Shown here: in pieces, positions 46,913 to 58,431 of the stretch
Position numbering within the stretch: the stretch's first letter is position 1
Layout: each line of letters opens with the position of its first letter
Assembly (NCBI GenBank): GCA_013396915.1
Contig: VWZL01002517.1
Span: forward strand, 490,318 to 554,317
Origin: Stercorarius parasiticus
Taxonomy: Eukaryota > Chordata > Aves > Charadriiformes > Stercorariidae
Length of the DNA stretch: 64,000 nucleotides
Reading direction: 5' to 3'
Position numbers and translations under genes: made by a program
The notes under the pieces: model-generated
The model's input: only the letters and a program-made list of their open reading frames with translations
Told to the model about the DNA's origin: nothing
Databases searched by the model: none

Positions 46913-49145
46913 CGGGGGGACTCAGTGCCTTCTGTGGGATTTCCCCGAGCCCTACTGTATCTCTGCGCCATGAACACAATCGTTGCCTCTTTTGAACTGA
47001 ATTGCCAATGATTAATAATCTGTTTTCTGGCTATTTGTAGCGCGACAGGAAGCCAAAGCCTTTGCTGCAAACTTGACAGCAGAAATCCAGGTGGCAAACT
47101 GCCCTCCCTGCCGCAGCCCCGGCTGGCGCTGGCGTCTGGGGCTCCCGTGCCGAAGCTGCAGCACCTCTGGTGCTTCCACCGAAGCCTTTCTCCTGCGGGG
47201 ACCCTCCCCGCACGCCTGCGGAGCAGCGGGAGCGGCGCTCACTGCCAACGGGCCCCTCAGGAGTGAAACTCAGGACTGTACCAAAGGCTGCCGAGGTATT
47301 TGGATTGCGGCTACTGTCAGAATAGAAAGACCTTTGTAATTCATGGGCTGCGTAATTTCGAGTAGGCAGACAATATATGTTAAGAGTTTTGCTCTGAAGG
47401 ATGCTGTGTTTAGCAGGTACCAAAGAGCAGCCGCTGCGGCCGGACTCCTTCACTAAAGGCTCCTGCTGCAGATGAGCGCTTCTGCCTGTCCCAGGAATAC
47501 TTTCATTTATATGCATCTGATAAGCCAGCGAAGGGAAAATGGGAATGAGTTGGCAGGTGGCCTTTCGAATGAAAGGGCACACGGTAAACTATCTGTTTGC
47601 TGCTTTCTCACCCTGGAATACTAAACATGTCACAGGGTATGCATATTCCTTTCCATTTCCCCTCTATTCTGTCCTTCTTATTGCTCATATTCCAAAAATT
47701 AAACGTATTTTTAAAAGACATAGATGAGCAAGACGCATTTGGGGTTGTACATTGCATTTGCAGCGTCTAAGTTCTGCTGTTTATCCTAACGGCCCGTGTC
47801 AAAATACAACGAGCATTACAGCATTCCACTTTATGCCTTTGTAAAACGTAGAAATTAGAACGAGTCTTTATTCTGTAAGCAGGATGTGAAAACAAAATTA
47901 GTGCTACTTCTTGAAGCAATTACCTCCAGGTACCGTCTCTTTCTAACCAGCAACAAGCTGCTGCCAGACACAGCGTTTCCTTTACTGTTAAACACACCCG
48001 CTGATCTTACAAGCAGCCGTACCTAGACATGAAAAACCATCAGGCATCAACATTAATATTTTAAACAATTAATTATTTAGTTATTTACACTGACGCAAAG
48101 CGAAGCTGTCACACCGATACGTTGGTTGTTTGCATTCCTCAGGCTTACAGCTGCCTGCCTGGATGTCGTCTCCTGGGGGGAAAAAGCCACCTAACCCCCC
48201 CCCGAGTTTCTGGCTGGCTTTGAGCCGCGCTACCTCCACAGCAAACTAGTTCTCGTGGAGAAATTAAGTGCTGATCTTTGTTAATATCCTCTACCCAGAG
48301 CTTCTCAGGACTCTGCACAGAGCAAGACCAAAATACAGCAAACCGGTGATTTTCTTTGGCAGACGGTTCTCCTGTACACGCATAGAACGACTCCCAGAGC
48401 TGAACTGAGCAAATAATTATAACTTCTCTATTTGAATTTGTCACAGTTATGACAAATTTTAACTGTTTAGTTTGAAATGCTCTTAGCGCCTACCTTGCGC
48501 TAAATATTTGCAGAAACAGATAAATATCTGGGTCTTTAAAGAAGCGCACGCACACATAGCGAGCATGCAATTAGACTAAATTAATTACCAGCTGACTTCT
48601 GATCACTGCCGCACTGGAAGTGAACTAAGGTATCTACTGAAATTGGTGGAATTGCTTAGTATTTTAGTAACATAAAAGAGATGTGAATTGAACTCCATAG
48701 CTTTTGCTGTCTGAAATATTTGTGAACTTTAGGTAATTACTGATCATGAGCTCGCAGTCAGCGGGAGTCTGGTCGGAGCTAGAAATGAGGGATCTGAGCT
48801 ACAGTAAGGGATCGATAGAGAATGGAAGAAATGAAATCACTAATTGATGGCTGGGGCTCCTCCTGCACGAACAGCTGATATGCGCGTGCTAATCGGGTTT
48901 CTGAGAGCAGGGGGAGCTCGTTGTGGGGGGGAAGGAGGATCATGAGCATGGGATTAAAGAGGGAGGAGAGGAACATTGGTCCTGACCGCCCCAAAGCTGG
49001 CGATTGCAGTAGCAGTTCTGTAGCTAATGAAAGAAAATATGATGAGTTTAGCGTCTGCCTGCTGCAGCAGCTGCACAGGACGGTGGATTACTGGGGTTGG
49101 TGCAATTCTGGGTAGCTAGTAACTCTGGGAACGGCTCCTGGGCCT

Positions 49146-49585
49146 CAAAGATGCTGGGAGGGCTGGAGCCCCTCTGCTTTGGGGACAGGCTGAGAGAGTT
49201 GGGGGGGTTCAGCCTGGAGAAGAGAAGGCTGCGGGGAGACCTTCCAGCCCCTTCCAGGCCCTCAAGGGGCTCCAGGAAAGCTGGGGAGGGACTCTGGAGC
49301 AGGGAGGGGAGCCATGGGACGAGGGGGAAGGGTTTTCCACTGCAAGAGGGGAGATTTAGAGGAGATAATTGGGAAGAAATTGTTTGCTGTGAGGGGGGTG
49401 AGCCCCTGGCCCAGGTTGCCCAGAGAAGCTGTGGCTGCCCCATCCCTGGAGGGGTTCAAGGCCAGGTTGGCCGGGGCTTGGAGCAACCTGGGCTGGTGGG
49501 AGGTGACCCTGCCCAGGGCAGGGGAGGGGGAACGAGATGATCTTTAAGGTCCCTTCCCACCCAAAGCATTCTGTGATTCTGTGGC
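49146..49585 (+). mobile_element. CR1 LINE 3' fragment, about 440 bp
   Basis: Shows the ordered CR1 motifs: AAGATGCTGGGAGGGCTGGA, GACAGGCTGAGAGAGTTGGG, GTTCAGCCTGGAGAAGAG, TTGCCCAGAGAAGCTGTGGC, GGGTTCAAGGCCAGGTTGG, then GATGATCTTTAAGGTCCC and the tail ATTCTGTGATTCTGTGG. It is the most complete copy in the window together with the one at 37.3 kb, and is close to the usual consensus, so it is fairly young. The 131-148-codon frames on it are not coding. Confidence 0.95.
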
Positions 49586-52500
49586 TGAAATGAAACTGTG
49601 CCTCTGGTGAAGGTTGCGGGTCTGACTGGGAGAAGGAAGAGGAAGGGTTCCAAGGAGGCACTGCTGTTGTCAGGAGCAAAGTGTGGATCTGTACAAGGCT
49701 GGGAGAGCCAGGCGAATCCCAGAGTCTATGGTTTATGTTGGCTAAATGTGTTAAATACGGTTTGTTTGCTTGCAAAACCCCAGCACTGGTTCGGCACGGC
49801 ATGGTGCTCTCTGGATTCCTGGTGAGGTGACTCAGTTTCAGCGGCTGGGAAGGCCTTTTACTGTAATGGACTAATACAATATTTATATGTTCTGCAGCCC
49901 GGCAGTTCCTCTAGAACTTTGACTTCAGCTCTCTCTTGGGTACTATTTATCTGTTGCTGGTGATGTCTCACCAAAGGAGAAGCAAAAGAGTGAGTAGGCA
50001 AAAAGTTTAAGAAAATGATCTAGGGAAAAGAAAAACAATCTAAGACTTATTCATTTGTGAAGTAGTAATATTTATATGTTATGCTGCAGTAATTTCTCTC
50101 CTGATGCTGTCATTTGATCCCAGAGATATCCAGGTTTCATGGTTTAGAAGCTATGCGAGCTTAATTAAAGTCAATTACATACATGGACGAAGAGGAGGAT
50201 GAGAAAGGAGAGATGAATCTCTGGTTTTGGTGTTTTGGCTGCAGATTGACATCCCCTGGTCCGTGCAGAGGGGTGAGCGGGGCTTCCTCTCTCAGCGGCG
50301 GTGCTGCCTCTGCCCGCAGAGGTCTGTGCTGGGGCAGCCCCAAGGACTGCCTCGGGCCCCGGTCGGGTCAGGCCGGGGCTGTCACCGCATGGTGCCTGCC
50401 TGCCCACCCTGCCTCCAGCAGCACCGCCGGCGGTCTCTGCCGTGCCGTCACCTCCCGGCCCCCGCTGCCCACAGCTCCAGCCCAGCCACACAGCTCCATG
50501 CAGGGTGTTGCCATTTAGACGTTTCATCCATCAACAGCTCTGGTTTCTCATCTCCAGCCACAGACGTGGGGTGGGGGACAGTGGCCAAGCCGTTACCCGG
50601 CTGCCGAGCTGCCGTCCGCTGTCTCGTTTCACCGTGGGGTGCCTGGGGTCGGAAGGCAGCCCGAGGCTCCCTCTCAGTGCAGATCCGTCCCCATCAGCAT
50701 GCGCCTGAGCCAGCTTCTCAAGCGGTGGTGGCAGCTGTCCTCGTACAGCGACCTGCACGGGACACCGTGAAAACCTCGGGGCTGCGTTTGGCTACGGCGA
50801 GCCTTTGTGCAAGCGAGGGATGGCTGCTGCTTGTCATCAGCAGCTGAGGATATTTGCATATGGTTGAGAATATTTAACATGTCACCAGAAGGTGTTTTTA
50901 TGATTGGTCATTTGCTAACTGCTCCTGTGGAAGGGTCTGACCCAAAGCCCATTAAAACTAATGGAAAGACCCTCAGTGACACCAATGGATGAGCTGCCTA
51001 ATTTGCCCAGCACATTAACACAGCCCAAAGCTGTTCAGCAGGATGATGATGCGGTACTGCGGCCAAGAGACAGTCTGAGGGCCTCTTTCTGCCTGCAGCC
51101 CGGTGATTTCTCTCTTGGTGACCGCTGCAGCCAGGACAGCTGTAGGCTATCTGGCCTTGGAAGCCAGTGCAAGGATAATTAAAGTCGACTTTCAAAACAA
51201 AGTTCAAAAATAGGGCAGCAGAGTGGATTCTGGCTGGGATTTCCAGGATGCTCAAGGCTGCTCAGCAGAGCACTGAAATAAATAAAAGCAGAATTAGAAA
51301 AGAAAGGAGAGTTTGAGGAAAATACCATTGTCCGATGTTGCAGATTCACTACTGAGATGCTGGAAGGTCCCGAGGTTCGGAGACTACCTTACAGGAGCAG
51401 GAATTATGTATGTAACTAGTTGTTTTCTATGTCAACTTGATAAAGAAAACATTTCACTGCCTTGCACAGATTTTTGTTTAGCAACATTTGCATCATTTTG
51501 AAGATGAAACGTATAACAAGGAAGGTTAAGAAGAGGAAACAAGGGGGATGTGGGCAAATATTTCAGTAGAGTTAGAAAGATATTTTGGTTCTTGTCGGTA
51601 CTGCACTATGCCCCTACACACTGTGAGCATAATTGCAAGTTAACACATACGTGGGGGCTGGAGCTGAAAAATTGTTTGACTATCGATCATGTTATGAGAC
51701 TTAAAATGAGCAGAAGAGATTCTTTCATGGTGGAAGACACTGCTTCATTTTAAAATATGCTGTATAAGTGCTTCCCTCTCCCTGAAAACTGGTTTCCCAA
51801 AGCAACCCTAAGGACAGTTCTCTGACTGTTCTGTAATGGCAGAGAAAGGGCAAAAACACCGATATGACTCTTAGCAAGACTAGGAGGTGGCAATGTTGGT
51901 GCTTCTTGGTGTGTGACTCATCAGCCTAAACTTTGGTGTCTGGGGGCATCCCTTCATCCCAGGGTGACTGAGCCATTGCGGGGAGCTGGCAGGGAAACCT
52001 GCGCTCCAGCAGTGCCTGGAGACCTGGGAAAGATCCTCAGGTGTCCAAACCAGCACTACATACCTCTGTGAGGGCACCTGGACCCTCATCACCCGACGCG
52101 CAGCTCCTGAGGGTGCCCAAGGAGAAGCTCTCAGAGGTGATGCAGGAACCGGCTGCCGCTGGACGCCCGGGGGGAGCTGGCATCAACTGCTGAGTCCATC
52201 TTGGTCCAACGGCCAGCCGAGGAGCCAGAGGGAGAAGTAACTCCCAGTAACCTCAGCCCTTTTAATGCACTGCCTTCCTTCAGTTACCCCTTCTCTGGCT
52301 CACGCAGGCGTGGTGTGGAAGCACCTCGAAGAGCTCTCTGGGTGAGCGCGTGAGATGGCGAGAGGTGGTAGAAGGAAAAGGGGCAGGAGACAGCACACGT
52401 AGAATGAATTTGGATTAATGCCTTCTCCGTAGCAAGCCTGTACAATACTTTGCCCGAAGGGTAATTTTTTTTCACCTGAGATGCCAGCATTTGAGAGTCA

Positions 52501-54006
52501 TCTTTATTTTTATTTTGGCATGAGTGAGATGTATTTCCTCCTTCAGTTCTTGGAAGCTTTTGCTTATTAAGTAACAGAAATGAGTTTCTGGAAGAGGCTG
52601 ATAGGAAATGTCTTCCTTTCATCCCTGTTTTTAGCCAGTCCCGTGGCAGTGCACCCTCCCGGGCTTGACAGCCAGCTGCTGGCCCAGGCGGACCTGTCCG
52701 GGAGGACGTGCACCAGGCTGTGGTGCTGGTGGGGGGGAATGTTTGTCCATGTGTTTCTGCTGTGTAAATGCCTTTCAAGGGTTGATTTACTGCGTCTAGA
52801 GCGATTGCCATTAAACTTCTGAAGAGTAAGCCAAAAGAGCTTTTAATTTGTGGTAACCTTGAAAGCACACAGTCTGAGGAACCTTGACAATGCATTTAGA
52901 AAAAGTAGCAAGAACCGTGAACTTGTGTTAACTACCGTGGGTTTTACAGCCAGATCATTTAAACATATTCTGAGCAAAAGGATGGCGTGAGAACATTGTT
53001 AGCAAGCTCATTAGTCATCTGGAACTGCCAAGCAAAAGCCATTAATGGTACGAATCATATTCGATAGGAAAAGTATTTGCAAAGGCAATCTTTTGAGGAC
53101 TTGGAAGATGTGAGCGTTTAGATGGGGTTAGTTTCACCACTTTGACTTCAAAACGTGGACAGACGATGCTCTCGCATCAGCTGCGCCTTCGCGCCTGGCA
53201 CGGGCCGGATCCCGCGTGGTTTTCACAGGATGAGCACAGTGCGGTTTCAGCATTTCTTTGGATATCTCTTTAGCAGGCCAGCGGTGAATGAGGCACTCAA
53301 CAGAAATATATAAATAAATGCTGATTTGTGCCTGTCTCTCCTTCCACTATTTATTTTCTGTCCTGTTTTTATTAACCTTATTCTATAAATTTCCCTGGGC
53401 CCATGCTGGCTGGGTGCCATAAAATTTTTGCTACTTCTGTCACTTCATTCTTCACTTTTACAGGTTGTCGTTAGTTCTGTGGAGGGCTTTTTCCTGCAAT
53501 GCAATTGTGCTTTTAGGGTGCCTTACCTGAGCTGTGCTGGGACCTCCACATAAAGGTAAAGGCACTTTCCAGAAACTCTTTGTCAGGAGCCTGAAACTGC
53601 AGCTCATACGAAGTACACAAAGCCCAATACACGACTGTGGCATGCGTTATTCGGTGGGGGTGTAGGGGAGGTCTTGTTTAAATCAATACAGCCTTACTGT
53701 GAAACACCGTGTGTGTCTGGAGAGTTTCGGGGCACTCCCAGCTGCTTTCCACGTCCATCGCACCGCCAGGCCCGGCGGGGAGGGAGCTCCAGAGCAGGGG
53801 TACCTGTAGAAAGCCCCTTCACGACAAATACAACACAATAGCACGTGTATGATAAACAGCAAGAAGTGTTAGTTACCCTAGGAAGGAAACAAAGGACAGG
53901 CAAAGCAAACAGCACTTCATGGTCTGTTTTCTCTTTCTCAGTGTTATAGTTCCTTTTTATGTTCTCTAAACAACATGGTATAGGCTTCTTTTTTTTTTTT
54001 TCTCAG
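49586..54006. other. Unique sequence, no gene seen
   Basis: GC-rich at 50260-50500, otherwise mixed. The minus frame 52284-52895 (203 codons) is open in non-repetitive sequence but matches nothing I know. A good minus-strand donor-like CAG|GTAAGG (complement of 53521-53529) has no clear acceptor. A 13-T run lies at 53989-54001. Confidence 0.45.
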
Positions 54007-54024
54007 AAAAATGCACCCCAATAG
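54007..54024 (+). other. 18-base microexon candidate
   Basis: A run of 13 T followed by CTCAG makes a very strong acceptor at 54006. Eighteen bases later ATAG|GTAAGT is a near-consensus donor. The segment (AAAAATGCACCCCAATAG) is six codons long and contains TAG in one frame but is open in the other two. CTAAAC at about 53966 could serve as branch point. Microexons of this size are mostly neuronal, but the poly(T) may make the acceptor look better than it is. Confidence 0.22.
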
Positions 54025-54034
54025 GTAAGTGACA

Positions 54035-54172
54035 GTTCAGCTTGAAAGTAATATGTTCAGCCTTGAAAGTAATACGCTTAAAGAATCTCCATTATTTAAT
54101 ATTTGCTATATTTGCATGAGGCCGGTGTTATTAATGATAGGAGGGTGTGATCAAGCTTGAAAGTAATTATTA
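54035..54172. repeat. 20-bp imperfect tandem pair with a distant third copy
   Basis: GTTCAGCTTGAAAGTAATAT is followed directly by a one-base-longer relative, and CAAGCTTGAAAGTAATTAT recurs about 95 bases on. The shared core is CTTGAAAGTAAT. Confidence 0.7.
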
Positions 54173-54389
54173 AAATGATTTTATGAGCAATATGGTGATA
54201 AGAGATTGCATATCTAATGCCAGAATTGAGGACCGAGACACAGGAGAAAATGGTCCATTTTATTTATTTATTTGTAGCAATTCTCTTTCGATGTCATAGA
54301 GGTAACATCCCCCCCTTCTGCCCAGCCCAGACCCTGCTTTTCCTTCTTGTAAACCTGAACTCCTTTTCGTTTCATTTCTTTGACAGAGA

Positions 54390-54560
54390 AGCCCGCGATG
54401 CCGGCTGCCGCATGCGCCGTTCCCTCCCCGGGTCCGGTTCTCCGCCACCCGCGGGTCGCTCCGGCTCCTTGTGCCGCTGCCATCCCTGCGTCCGGCGGTG
54501 GACACGCGCCTGCTCCGGTTTGCGTGGTGAGCAGTGTCTGCGCTGCGTTCTGTGTGTCCT
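54390..54560. promoter_or_regulatory. Small CpG-dense block with a donor-like GTGAGC at its edge
   Basis: By eye about 23 CpGs in roughly 170 bases between AT-rich flanks. GCGTG|GTGAGC lies near 54517-54525. It may be a small CpG island. The 128-codon + and 122-codon minus frames cross it in opposite directions and are not recognised. Confidence 0.33.
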
Positions 54561-55284
54561 GAGCATGCCGTCTGCGGTGGTGGTTTTGAGGACGGGGCTG
54601 TGAGTACGCAGTATCAGCTCCGGGCTGATAACACACCGTCAGGTCTCATCCAGGCAAATTGCAGAAGTTAAGCCATAAACCTTTAAAAACACAATTTTCC
54701 ACAGACCCCGAACTAGAGGGTGGTGGCAGATACCAGAGCAAACCATTATATACATGTCTGTACACATACATAAATGCCCGTCATAGATATAAAGCAGTTC
54801 AAAAGGCTTTTGACATTGGCTCTTCAAACCCAGGAGTACTGAAATGCTGGAAAGATGACAAGTGGGGAGCTGCAAAGTGCAATGAAAATAAGCCTGTGTT
54901 TAGATTTCAGATTTGGTAGGTGATAAATAACAGTGGGTTTGGAAGCGTGGTTTGGGCCGGTTCCCTCTGCAGGTGGGTGAGTGAAGGGCGATGCTCTGCC
55001 TCGCAGAGGAGCAGCGGTGGCCGTTTGTTGTGGGGATTGATCACCGAGGTGGGATTGGTCCATAACGGTAATTTATCCCTCCCACGGCACGGCTGTGCTG
55101 GCTGCCCCGGCCCTGGGCACTGCGAGAAGGGATGCTGCGAGGGGTGTCTGCGGGGTCCCTGCCCCAGGGCTGCCCCGCGCTCCCAATGGCACCTCTGTCT
55201 GCAAAGCGCCTCCTTGGGCTCAGTGTCCTCCCGCCTCCGGCACCCGCCAGGCATCCAGGTTTTCCTCCCCGAGATGGGAAAACG
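54561..55284. other. Unique sequence, no gene seen
   Basis: AT-rich to 54920, GC-rich at 55080-55270. Near 54970, CCCTCTGCAG|GTGGGTGAGTG puts an acceptor and donor almost together. Confidence 0.5.
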
Positions 55285-55367
55285 TAGAATCATAGGATCA
55301 TAGAATGGTTTAGGTTGGAAGGGACCTTAAAGATCATCTGGTTCCAACCCCCCCCCGCCATGGGCAA
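55285..55367 (-). mobile_element. CR1 3'-end fragment, minus orientation
   Basis: AGAATCATAGGATCATAGAA, then GGTTGGAAGGGACCTTAAAG and ATCATCTGGTTCCAACC are the reverse complement of the CR1 3' terminus, here with the octamer tail leading. The copy is close to consensus and only about 80 bases long. Confidence 0.95.
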
Positions 55368-56718
55368 CTTTGGTTTTACATCCTGCATCCTATTTTGAGT
55401 ATAACAAAATAAGATGCGAAACCTCAAAATCTAGAGCGTTAATAAAAATACAGTGAGTTGAGTTGCAATATTGAAATTTTTTGGAGCGGGGTCTGACTCT
55501 ACACCCATCCCTCCTGCAGCCCACACCTCTGCCCTGAAGGTGGGAGCCGGGGGGAGAGCGGGGGGTCCGGCGTTCGCAGCAGCCCTGTGCGCAGGGTTCG
55601 TCCCTGCCGCTGCCCGCTCTGTGCCCGGCGTCCCCTCTCCCAGGCTCAGCTTCGCGGCGGGCCACGTGGGGAGATTGCGGGCTTTGCTCTCAGAATTATC
55701 AGTGCTCAGGCAGAGCTGGGAGCTGCGCTCAGCTCCCTGACCTCCTGGCACATTGTCATAAATTAATCTTCACGCAGAATCCGGCTGCCTCAGCACTTCC
55801 CACAGGATGTCACGCTTGAAGTATCTGGGGTTTTAGTGTTGTTGATAATCACTTTCTCTTAAACCCTTGCAAATTTGGGTCATTTTTTGCTTCTGGTTAG
55901 AGCTAGTCTGTCGGGTTTGGGCAGAGATGGGGAGCACCTGAGCTGCACTGGCTGCAGAATTTTTCCACCCCAGGTTCTGTCTGTGCTTTCGGAGGAGAGG
56001 GAGGTGGGGTCTGATGGATGGAGCCCCTTCCTGGGTAAAGCTGCCCGTTGAGCTGCCCTCCTGCGGCTTCCCGGTGGCTGCCTGCCTGGGGGAGCTCGGG
56101 GACCCCCCGCAGCAGCAGCTTCCCCTGGGGACAGGGACGGGGACCGCAGCGGCAGGGCCCCTCTGACAGCCCAGGACGGGCTGAGCATGACTGTACCCAG
56201 GGAGAGCGGCGCCCGCATCCGAGCCCACCTCCCCCATCCCCTCCGCCCCTGTGCCAGCGCGGTGCTGCTGGTGCCGCCCGTGGGGGTCATCACGGCGGAG
56301 AGGTGTGGATGAGCCGCGTATCAAATCTGATGGATAAAAAACAAGTGTTCTAGTGAACCAGGTTTGATCCATTTTCTTTTTCGAAACTGGAGATAAAAGG
56401 CTGTCGAGCCATGACCAGAGTGAGACACTGCAGAGCAAAAAGCCATTTTAGAAGCCTGTGACCTCTGGAGAAGTGTGATAAAGCACGTAACCGCGCCATC
56501 ACTCCCCAGCAACACCACGGCCGTGCCAGGGCAGGGAACCTCCCGCGGGGCTCGGTCTGCAGCTAAGTCCAGGCTTTGCTGTGCCCATCCCTGCCCCAAC
56601 GCCCAGAGCCCCCACCTGGGGAAGACCTGGGAGAGGGATCCCCGCCCTGGGAGAGGGATCCCCTCCCTGAGCGATGCGGGCTGCTCCGGCTTGTGCTTCG
56701 GGGTGCTGCAGGGCACAG
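55368..56718. other. Unique sequence, no gene seen
   Basis: GC-rich at 55500-55700 and 56040-56300. Minus frames up to 201 codons overlap others and are unrecognised. Confidence 0.5.
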
Positions 56719-57259
56719 CAGCTGCTGGGATAGCCCGCTGCTGGGATAGCCCGCTGCTGGGATAGCTGGGATAGCCTGCTGCTGGGATAACACACTGCTG
56801 GGATAGCTGGGATAGCCCACTGCTGGGATAGCTGGGATAGCCTGCTGCTGGGATAGCCCACTGCTGGGATAGCTGGGATAGCCTGCTGCTGGGATAACGC
56901 ACTGCTGGGATAGCTGGGGTAGCCTGCTGCTGGGATAACACACTGCTGGGATAGCTGGGATAGCCCACTGCTGGGATAGCTGGGATAGCCTGCTGCTGGG
57001 ATANNNNNNNNNNNNNNNNNNNNNNNNNNNNNNNNNNNNGCTGCTGGGATAGCCCGCTGCTGGGATAACGCACTGCTGGGATAGCTGGGGTAGCCCGCTG
57101 CTGGGATAATGCGCTGCTGGGATAGCTGGGATAGCCTGCTGCTGGGATAATGTGCTGCTGGGATAGCTGGGATAGCCCGCTGCTGGGATAGCCCGCTGCT
57201 GGGATAATGCGCTGCTGGGATAGCTGGGATAGCCTGCTGCTGGGATAGCCCGCTGCTGG
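56719..57259. repeat. Composite minisatellite of 9- and 16-bp modules (25-bp unit) with a gap
   Basis: The array is built from GCTGGGATA (9 bp) and GCTGGGATAGCCCACT-like (16 bp) modules, mostly alternating to give a 25-bp unit, with some 16-bp modules repeated alone. Variants of the 16-mer end in GCCCGCT, GCCTGCT, ACACACT, ACGCACT or ATGCGCT. Its complement has no stop in any frame, so a 25-residue periodic Ile-Pro-Ala / Ser-Gln-Gln / Tyr-Pro-Ser frame of 314 codons runs through it on the minus strand. That frame is an artefact. The true length is unknown because of the internal Ns. Confidence 0.96.
57004..57039. other. Assembly gap (36 N) inside the minisatellite
   Basis: Thirty-six Ns interrupt the array between two GCTGCTGGGATA copies. 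The real missing sequence is probably more repeat units. Confidence 0.98.
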
Positions 57260-58330
57260 TCTCACTGCTGGAGCAGGAAGGGATTTGCTTTAGATGCAGG
57301 AGCTGACGCGCAGATTCGTTTCGTTCAGGGATTTTAGGTACCGTGCTGTATGTATATCAATGTCTTTAGATGTCAGTGTGGTGCCTTTCTCTTCGCATCC
57401 CACCTACCTGTGGTTTAAAGGATCCTTTCAGGAGGATAAACAAATAAAATTTGGCAGCAACGCACAGATTTGATCATGGGGGTGTTTTGATCTTTCAGAA
57501 AAGCTTTGGAGAAGTCAGCCAACCTTGGAGCCATCGCCTCACAAAAATCAGATTTCCCCCTTTACATGCTGGGTAACTGGAAGAATTATCTCCATAATCT
57601 TTATGGCCAGTACTTCAGGTGGCATGATGGTCTACACCCTTCCTCAGAGAAGATGTTGGCTAGTTCTTTCTTCTTATGATTTTTTTGGTTTTCATTTTAT
57701 GTATTTTTTCACTGCCACAGAGGCAAGCGATGTATATGAAAGGCATATACTGGATCTGAGACATCTGTTTTGGGAATATCTAAGCAATTAATGGGGCCTT
57801 ACTCTCAGGCAGCCAGGTGCACGTGTATATGATTTATACAATTTGCGTATACCCGAAGCATTGTCCTGCCCAGCCTCCGTGGTGTCTCACTGCTGTCAGC
57901 GGACTTTGCTACGGTGGCTGCCGTTATTTATTCAAGTACCACGTGATGAAATAAACAAGACATCTGCTAGGAGTACAGGCTGGCTAACACTCCAGAAGGC
58001 TCCAGCCTTCCTTTCTTTTTTCACTCATCGTGTGTAAATTGGAGGATGAAGGGCATCCAGATTTTATTTTCCTGTTTCCGCATTTTGAAGAAACACAAGC
58101 TGACGGCTGTGTTTTCCATGACGACACCAAGACGTGGATTCCACCCCAGAAATCAGCTTTGCTGCATCCAGCACCGCCACGTGCTGGCACCGGGGCACGG
58201 GTTTGCTTTCGTGGCAGGCTTCCCCGGCACTCGGGAGGTGCAACCAGGCCGCAGACGTCTTTTATTTAAAATTACACAAGAGAATTTGACTTGGTTTGAC
58301 ATCAACTGTCGTCTTTTTCTCTCACTGCAG
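57260..58330. other. Mostly AT-rich unique sequence, no gene seen
   Basis: No repeat visible. The last 20 bases are a T/C tract ending in CACTGCAG that serves the candidate exon downstream. Confidence 0.5.
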
Positions 58331-58431
58331 CCGGGACCTTGAGGCAGTTCATAAACACGCAGGGAAAGGCTGGGAAAAGGCTGCAGATTTCAGTGCTGAA
58401 TGTGAAACCTGAGATCAATGAGATGTTCAGG
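58331..58431 (+). other. Candidate exon, 101 bases, open in one frame
   Basis: CTTTTTCTCTCACTGCAG is a strong acceptor (AG at 58329-58330), with CATCAAC as a possible branch point about 25 bases upstream. The donor is TTCAGG|GTAAGA at 58432. Only the frame starting at 58333 is open all the way: 33 codons, beginning GTLRQFINTQ and ending NEMFR. The other two frames stop inside. I recognise no domain. One open frame with both signals is what a real internal exon would show, but the length is short enough for chance. Confidence 0.3.

Larger units (their letters stand above)
43861..49145. other. Unique sequence, no gene seen
   Basis: 44400-45200 is AT-rich and contains a single N at 44451. GC-rich pieces at 45540-45960 and 47090-47260 carry chance frames up to 183 codons (47031-47582, minus). 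AT-rich sequence at 48030-48095 includes TTAATATT and AATTAATTATT motifs. Confidence 0.5.

Noticed and set aside
49097..49802. Frames of 131-148 codons on both strands
   Set aside because: They lie on the CR1 copy at 49.1-49.6 kb; that part of the element is the 3' region and not its reverse-transcriptase gene.
53521..53650. Minus-strand donor-like CAG|GTAAGG next to a 61-codon frame
   Set aside because: No pyrimidine-rich acceptor occurs at exon distance on the minus strand, so there is no bounded exon.
56321..57265. 314-codon minus frame with Ile-Pro-Ala and Ser-Gln-Gln periodicity, resembling a repetitive structural protein
   Set aside because: It follows exactly the 25-bp minisatellite, whose complement has no stop in any frame, and it crosses 36 Ns. 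There is no coding signal in the flanks.
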